From positions 1 through 64,000 of the forward strand of contig MU128944.1 in NCBI GenBank assembly GCA_014904985.1: a stretch of DNA of 64,000 nucleotides, written 5' to 3'. This DNA is from Hydnum rufescens UP504. Taxonomy: Eukaryota > Basidiomycota > Agaricomycetes > Cantharellales > Hydnaceae. Shown here piece after piece: positions 57,440 to 64,000 of this stretch (the stretch's first letter is position 1; each line of letters opens with the position of its first letter). The notes beneath the pieces are model-generated. The model searched no databases. It was not told the origin of the DNA and worked only from the letters and a program-made list of their open reading frames with translations. Position numbers and translations under genes: made by a program.

Positions 57440-60400
57440 ATGGCACAATCCCCTATGGTCTGTCCTACTGTTCCCTCTGCCCTGTGATGAAGCAGGGCGG
57501 TGCTTACTTATACAATATCGGAGCAGATTTCGATCCCCAAGAAAAAGACAGATGAAGTGGATTGGACGACTCCCATCAGAAGTGTCATCTTGCACTCCTA
57601 CGGTGAGAATCCCGACACATACAGCCCAGAATGCGCGAACCTCCAGCGGTATAGACAAGACGCTGTTCGTGGCGCTGGAAGTGATATCACAGCTCGCGAT
57701 CTCCTGTACAAGTATTTCGGCCAACTCGAGCTCCTCGAACTTCGTTTCTCTGAGATCAAGGTCACTTTCCCTTGGTAGGACTTCCACATTCTGGCTCTCC
57801 CGTTCCGAGCGCTAAACCCAGGCCTCTCGATCCCCCATCAGGCACGACGCGTTCACCTCAAAGCTAACGACACAAACTTCCCTGGCTTTTGAAAAAGCCT
57901 CGATTATCTTCCAAATCGCATCGACTCATTCTTCGATTGCGGCATCCCAGAATCGATCTGATCCTGAGGGCCTCAAGCGTGCTTTCCATTTCTTTCGCAC
58001 AAGCGCAGGCATGCTGACCTATATAAATGATAATTTCCTGCACGCGCCGAGTACCGATCTCTCCCGCGAAGTCGTCAAGTTCCTCGTGGGGCTAATGCTA
58101 GCACAGGCCACGGAAGTCATCCTGGAAAAAATTGTGGCGGAGAAGAAGCAGAAGGAAGCATTCATAAGCAAAGTTGCGAGCCAAGCATCATTCCTTTACT
58201 CTGGCCTAGTGGAAGAAGTTAAAGAGTTCTATGGAAAAAATGTATTTGATCGAAACTGGGTGACTCTCCTACAGGCGGGTCTTATCTCTGTACGTATTTG
58301 GAGAAAATTCTGACTCCTCGGGCCCGCTTATAGATTAAAGCCAAATATTTCACTTCTCTTATGCATTACCATCGCTATCTCGCGGATACTAGTGCATCGC
58401 ACCATGGCGACGCTCTGTCGCGTATAGGTCTCGCCGAAACTCTGTCGAAGGACGCAAACAAGCTGGCTACACTCTCATCTTCTACTTATTTCCTCACTTC
58501 CACATCCTCTTCGGGTCCTACCTCTGGGACACTCCCAGTAGATGCAGACAGTGCTATCCTCGAGTTAACCGCCTCTCTCAGTACACTCACCGCGGAGCGA
58601 AAAACCGAAGCGACACGAGACAATGACCTCATATACAATGCCATACCAACTGCTTCCTCTGCTCTTCCACCTGTCGAAAAACTGGTCGTTGCAACGCCCA
58701 TCCCGATACAAGAAGTATACGGCACCCCAGACGTCCAGAAGGTTATTGGGCCGGATCTCTTTGGGCGTCTTATACCGCTCAGCGTACATAAGAGTGCAAG
58801 TATATATAGCGAGGAGAAGGCGAAGCTAATCAGGGGAGAAGTGGAGAAATGCGAAGTTGCGGATGAATCGCTGAGTGCTGCTCTCTCGACTTTTGGCCTA
58901 CCCACAGCATTGCAGAAGTGGAAGGAGGCTACCCGAGGCTATGGAGCTCCGAACGAACAAACCGGCAGCGACGTCATCCCCCAAGAGGTATATGACTGGG
59001 GAGAGGAAATGATGGATGCAGACGGGATAGAAGACGTAGAGAGCGCCAAGTCTCAGCTCGCCACTCTAAGAACATCTGTCGGAGAAACTCTGGATTCTAT
59101 TGGACGGGACCTGGAGAGTGAATCGCGGGAATGTGAGGCTATGAGGGTCTGTCCGCTTTTATTGCTGTCTCGTTAGCCTGTTTGTTCTTTGGCGCTGACC
59201 GGAACACCGACGGATATCATAACTTCTCAGGTCAAATACGAGCACCTGTGGACACAAGATCCCTCGGCTTCATTCACACGTGCTTTTCGGGCTGATCTCA
59301 AAAATCACCTGGAAGCTTACAATGCGGCCTCCTCTTCTGATAACCAGCTTGTATCCTTGTGGGAATCAGCCCTTCCAGAAGCACGCCTCGTCCTTTCTGG
59401 CACAGATAATGTGGAGCGGCTCTTTGTCGAGCAAGAACGACGTGGAGGGAGTAACTCGAGTCAGCCAACCCTGCTGGATCTAGGAGCGGATGAGGCAAAC
59501 GAAAAAGCGCTGGTTGACATAAAGAACCGAGTGAAGGAAATTGATGAAAAGCTTGAGAGACTTAACAAGATAGTTCGCGAGCGGGGAGAAGTAATCCGGG
59601 ATCTCAAAGAGAAAGTATGTCCATTTTTATTGGTTCGTTTATCTGCCAATTGCATGACTGATTGTATGACCTTTGGTAACACCTTTCCAGATTCAATCAG
59701 ATGATGTCTCCCATCTTCTACTCCTGAACCAGCGGTCGTCCAATGTCGAACCCGCACTCTTCGCGACCGAGCTGGAAAAGTTCCGTCCGTATCAAGCGCG
59801 CATTGCCGTCACGATCCGCCAATCAGAGGTGGCAATCGAGGAGATCGGTCAGTTATGGAGGAGCCTTAAGACCGGACGAGGGCGGGATTTGATCCGAAAG
59901 GCTGAAGGGAAGGATAAGAGGAAGGAGAATCTTGTGTCACGACTCATACAGTCAAGGGATTCCTGGATTAGGGTGCGCGAGGGGTTCAAGTATGTCTATG
60001 TTCCTACTGCATTATCGGCTTTTGGCGTACTTATCTCCTGTTGTCTTGCGATGTAGGAAGGGCAAGGAGTTTTATCGGGAACTTGATAATCTTGCCAAGA
60101 CCTTGAAACGGAATGTGGACGACTTTGTGCGGGCAAGGACCTCAGAAAGGGAGACTCTTGCATCGCAAGCCGAGACGAAACGCCGACTGGCAACTCCGGC
60201 TGCACCTCTCCCTCTACCAGAGAAGCCCCAGGCCCCCCACCTCCTCCTGTATCGTCCTACGATCTTTCAGCCTCACTTGCTTCCGTGAGTCTCTCTCCCT
60301 CCAGTGCCCCTACGCCATCTTGGGCTTCTCGACCCCCACCTCCGCCATCCCATCCAGCACCATCGCCTCAGCCTAGCTATTCTCAATCCTTTCCTCCACC

Positions 60401-60865
60401 ACCCAACCCGCGTCAGGCAAGTCACAGCAACCAGGAGTCCTCTCCTTACGCAGCCCTGCAGATGCCGCAGTATGGTCTCCCTCCCCCACCTTCGCAGAGA
60501 CCGCAATACTTGCCTTCTGCTCCGACCGCCCCGGATCCGTACAGCACTCTCTTCAATACGCCTGGGCTTTCCTCCCAATTTGCCTTGGATTCTTATAATG
60601 GCTCGTTGCTGCCACAGCCCCAGGGTGGGATTTATCCACCGCCCCCTACACAACAATATCACTCCTCGCAAGGGGTTCCATCGCCTCCCCTGCAGCCCCC
60701 ACTCGTCAGCCATACTCGTCAATCCCACCCCCTCCGCCAATTCCTCCGTTCTCTCAACAGCAGCAGTACGCCCCGTATCAGTCACAGCCCCTTGGGCCAA
60801 CGTGGCAACAGCAGCAGCAGCAGCCACAACCAAGACAAGGTGAATCCTCCCGACATGACCGGTAA
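57440..60865 (+). CDS. BRO1: Bro1/ALIX-family vacuolar sorting protein
   Basis: Bro1 binds the ESCRT-III subunit Snf7 and recruits deubiquitinase at endosomes. Exon 1 (57440-57457) encodes MAQSPM; after a 69-base intron (57458-57526) the protein continues ISIPKKKTDEVDW. The BRO1 domain shows ARDLLYKYFGQLELLELRF, AGMLTYINDNFLHAPSTDLS and FDRNWVTLLQ, then IKAKYF after an intron. A coiled-coil V domain follows (DVQKVIGPDLFGRLIPLSVH, about 58730, to about 60120). The tail is proline-rich, ending in Gln/Pro repeats, with the stop at 60865. Wording of the N-terminus matches Bro1 rather than Rim20/PalA. In the tail the frame shifts twice, at C-runs 60233-60238 and 60696-60700, each one base short of the expected frame. 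Confidence 0.92.
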
Positions 60866-61534
60866 CTATCCCTGTGAATGCGTACTGTATCAACCAGTGG
60901 ACCATCTGATTTTTCACTTGAATGATGGAGGAAATCTCGTGGCGACCTGTAATCTCGCAAATGTATTTTATTTCTTCAGCACAAATGACCATGTCAAGGA
61001 TCCAAAGCACCCTGGACATTTATATTCAAGTCATGCAGTCAGAAAACCTAGAATTAGACTGCAACGTTTCTGCCAAGCCCTTGACATGGACTCAAGGAAC
61101 CTTGATGGAATTCTCGTTTGTTTGGCGGTGAATTGATTTTTCTCTCTCGGAGACACCCCTGAAGTACTGATATATAGCAACAGAGCTAATTACAACCTTC
61201 GGTATGTTGAAGTCGAAGTGGTCGCCTACGGTTAGTCAGCCTATCTAGGTCTGTGCACATTTCCCGAAAAAGTGCTTGGATCTGCGCGCAGCTGGGAGGA
61301 GCTGTTGTCTTTCAAAACAATCATATTATTGGTTGGTGGTCTCCTTCTGCAAGGTTAAGAACCCGGCCGAAATCTTTCGGCCGACGCAATGACCATATTG
61401 GGGAAATAAACTTGACTCCAACGACTGAATACGTTGGGAGCCACCAGCGACATTGCATTGCAGTGAGATGCTGGCACTTCGTTCACGGAGGTATCCTCGA
61501 ATCGTTGCTCTTCGAATTCCTTCCCGAGCTCATC
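60866..61534. other. Intergenic, no gene seen
   Basis: It contains the BRO1 3' flank and the upstream region of the molybdenum cofactor gene. The longest frames (60866-61136; 61253-61534) have no recognisable content. Confidence 0.5.
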
Positions 61535-63939
61535 ATGATGGTCATGCTGCGTTCAGCTGTGTCTCCGCCTCTCATCCCAAAACGCCAAAGCGTGCAGGTC
61601 TGCTTAAACTACAGCTATGACTGAGGGTCCAACTCTGATCGAGTGTGGTAATGGGTGCGCAGGGCAAGATAGCACAGATCGACTCACAGCGTCCCTTTTC
61701 ACCCTCGCTGGTCGATGGATTCCAGAGGAAACATGATTACCTCCGCATTTCGCTTACAGAAAAGTGCAACCTCCGATGTTAGTCTACCTTTGGGACGTGG
61801 AACAGCTCGAGGTTATATTTTCATTCTCGTTAGGTTTTTACTGCATGCCTAGCGATGGCATCGAGCTTTCTCCAAGGAGCATATTCTGACGGACGATGAA
61901 GTCATCAGATTGGCTACGCTCTTCGTTCGTAGTGGAGTCACGAAAATCAGGCTCACGGGAGGAGAGCCGACGATCCGCAAGAACATCGTTGACATTGTTG
62001 GTGAGCATTCGATCCAACTCGATCCCCTTCTCCATGAGTCAAACGCAGGAGGATTGCAGGTCGGCTCAACGAACTTCGTCCTCTGGGCTTGAAATCGATC
62101 GGGATGACCACAAACGGTCTCGTTCTCTCACGAAAGCTGTCAGACCTCGTGAAGAGTGGTTTGACCCATCTGAACCTGAGTCTGGATACCTTCGATCCAT
62201 TCAAGTTCGAATTAATCACACGGCGCCGTGGACACGAAGCGGTTCTCCGCGCCCTCGACATGGCTTTGAATAATCCATTGCTCCGATCTGTCAAACTTAA
62301 CGTTGTCGTTATGAAGGATGTGAACGATGGGGAAATATTAGATTTTGTGGACTTGACGAAGAAGACAAGGTTGTCGGTCCGATTCATCGAGGTGTGTATT
62401 GGCGTTGAAGATATTGGCACGTACTGAAGGGACGTTGTTCTCGATTTAGTTTATGCCGTTTACGGGTGCGTGGTGCCGAAAATCATCCAGCTTTGGCACT
62501 TCGCACCAACCTAATTGATTCTTCAGGTAATTCTTGGCAGAAGGATAAGATGATTCCCTCTTCAGAACTTCTGCACATCATTTCCCAAAGGCATCCCGGT
62601 GTCCGCAAAGCTTCCGACGAGCTGAATGACACTGCTCGATCATATGTGATTCCGGGATACCGTGGTAGTTTCGGTTTCATCAGCAGCATGTCAGACCATT
62701 TCTGTGGATCGTGCAATCGGCTTCGCATTACGGCAGATGGCCAGATAAAAGTAGAACCTCGTGCTCTGAGCTTTTTGGGAAGACACTAAGCCCACTCATT
62801 ACTTTAGGTGTGTCTCTTCGATTCTACTGAAGTATCCTTGCGAGACGCCATGCGTTCTGGCGCTTCCGACGAAGCTTTGCTAGGCGTCATCGGACGGGCT
62901 GTCGGTAACAAGAAAGAAAAGCATGCTGGGATGGAGGATATAGATGTTATTCACAATCGTCCCATGATTTTAATTGGAGGTTGAGTACCTCTCAATTCTG
63001 CTTTCCTTTCCTACGTCTCTGTTGTGAGTGGATATTGGTTACTTCTGTTGTTTTGAACATTTTTCGAATTCTAGACCAAATCCCCTCACATGTTTCCTCA
63101 AGTGCCGTGACTCTATCTATCGAGCAAAGGAGCCGTCTAACTCCTCGACCCCAGTCAACCAACATGTCCTCGCGCCTCCCCAATTCTTCAAGGGTCCTTT
63201 CAATTCCGATATATATCCCGATGCAGGCAGGTGTGCGTCATATTCACACTCAGGGAAACCATAATTCTGCAAACCCCTCACCTCTCATTACGGACGCGAA
63301 AGCAAGTCCCTCCTTCAGTCACATTGATGATCATGGGCGCCCTACCATGGTGGATGTGGGCCACAAAGCAGTGACACGGAGACAAGCCGTGGCGACTGGT
63401 CGAATCGTTCTGACTCGGGATGCTTTTCGATCTCGTGGCTGGGACCGTGCCCCATCTCAATTCGCCTTCCATACAGCCCGGGAGTACTGCCGAGAATTCA
63501 ACGTCAGTCTCTACTTTGGAGAAAGCCAAAGCCAAAGCCCGCTCCAAGGGCAACGTGTTAACCGTCGCCCAGCTCGCTGGTATCATGGCATGCAAGGCCA
63601 CATCGACGCTCATCCCGCTCTGTCACCCGATCCCCTGACACGTATTCAAGTGGAACTGTCGCCTGTTCGAGAAACGCAGAGTATCCGTTGTACGGCGACT
63701 GTGGAATGTGACGCGAAAACTGGCGTGGAGATGGAGGCGCTTACAGCTGTGAGTGTTTCCCTTTTGACTGTTTGGGACATGGTGAAGGCGGTCGCGGGAA
63801 AAGAGATGGTCGTAGGTGTCTTGCGGGTTGCCTATCCACATTTCCGCTTCATCTGATGGCGACATTCAAGATTCAGGATATCATGGTGACTAGTAAAGTC
63901 GGTGGTAAGAGTGGAGATTGGACCAGGGTACAATCATAA
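61535..63939 (+). CDS. MOCS1: Molybdenum cofactor biosynthesis protein, MoaA-MoaC (MOCS1 type)
   Basis: It makes cyclic pyranopterin monophosphate from GTP, the first step of molybdenum cofactor synthesis, in mitochondria. Exon 1 ([20 protein letters not shown]) looks like a mitochondrial presequence; MGAQGK at 61651 is an alternative start. The radical-SAM motif is CNLRCFYC, with its middle Cys codon split by an intron. [17 protein letters not shown] (about 61950), [18 protein letters not shown] and the C-terminal cluster motif [19 protein letters not shown] (62700) follow, then [14 protein letters not shown] and MILIGG at 62983. The MoaC part has [19 protein letters not shown] (63330), [17 protein letters not shown] (63590) and [14 protein letters not shown] (63720). 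It ends [17 protein letters not shown], stop at 63939. A C-run at 63632-63635 looks one base short. Confidence 0.92.
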
Positions 63940-64000
63940 GATAATTAAAGGGTTCGTTCGTCTTCGGTGTATATATGTGTGTCTGCGATCGAGGGAATAT

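Noticed and set aside
57440..60865. Assignment as Rim20/PalA (pH signalling) instead of Bro1
   Set aside because: The N-terminal ISIPKKKTDEVDW and following segment fit the Bro1 branch as I know it; a tree of BRO1-domain proteins would settle it.
60304..61019. Frames opposite and beside the BRO1 proline-rich tail
   Set aside because: They are shadows of the repetitive Pro/Gln codons; the plus-strand frame ending at 60865 continues the BRO1 protein.

Overview
The window is nuclear DNA of a filamentous basidiomycete, probably an Agaricomycete. Right-hand genes are split by many short introns (about 50-70 nt) and their proteins are of basidiomycete type (Bro1, Arv1, a MoaA-MoaC fusion, an Ert1-type zinc-cluster/PAS regulator). 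The left side is dominated by fungal transposon families. The species cannot be named from the sequence. I saw no rRNA, functional tRNA or CRISPR array.

Left half (1 to about 31,000): nested mobile DNA. A Ty1/copia element (5' LTR end, primer-binding site, gag, protease) is the oldest layer. A PIF/Harbinger-like element with TTA target duplications (939-4002) sits in its LTR. A 6.5-kb element with 8-bp duplications (4168-10637) sits in its gag gene and carries a palindromic array of hairpin/intron modules. Downstream the copia element is cut off by a Ty3/gypsy chromovirus (11679-26282). The first half of the gypsy polymerase lies on the minus strand and the second half on the plus strand; the halves meet at the same reverse-transcriptase codons, so one internal inversion explains the layout. 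The gypsy copy holds a palindromic element with an 8-bp duplication (12523-16771) and a Tc1/mariner-type element with a TA duplication (19633-23476), itself split by a foldback. From about 26.7 to 31 kb lies a PIF/Harbinger-like unit: a coiled-coil ORF on the plus strand and a transposase on the minus strand.

Middle (28.7-37.3 kb): a 632-base N gap is flanked by two near-identical 2.78-kb copies (29209-31987, 33827-36608), with inverted fragments of the transposase and of the acetyl-CoA synthetase 5' end facing the gap. This is most simply an unmerged contig overlap rather than a biological duplication.

Right half (37-64 kb): ordinary gene-dense chromosome. In order: acetyl-CoA synthetase (+), a 550-bp TA-flanked MITE, an Ert1/Rds2/AcuK-like transcription factor (+), a small coiled-coil protein (+), PI-specific phospholipase C (-), Arv1 (-), a membrane-anchored protein of unknown function (-), mitochondrial ATP synthase gamma (+), an unrecognised possible gene (-), a Yip1-family Golgi protein (-), Bro1 (+), and a MOCS1-type MoaA-MoaC gene (+). 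Acetyl-CoA synthetase beside an Ert1-type regulator suggests a small C2-carbon/gluconeogenesis neighbourhood. Several conserved genes are broken by single missing C bases in homopolymers, which points to residual assembly errors rather than real pseudogenes.
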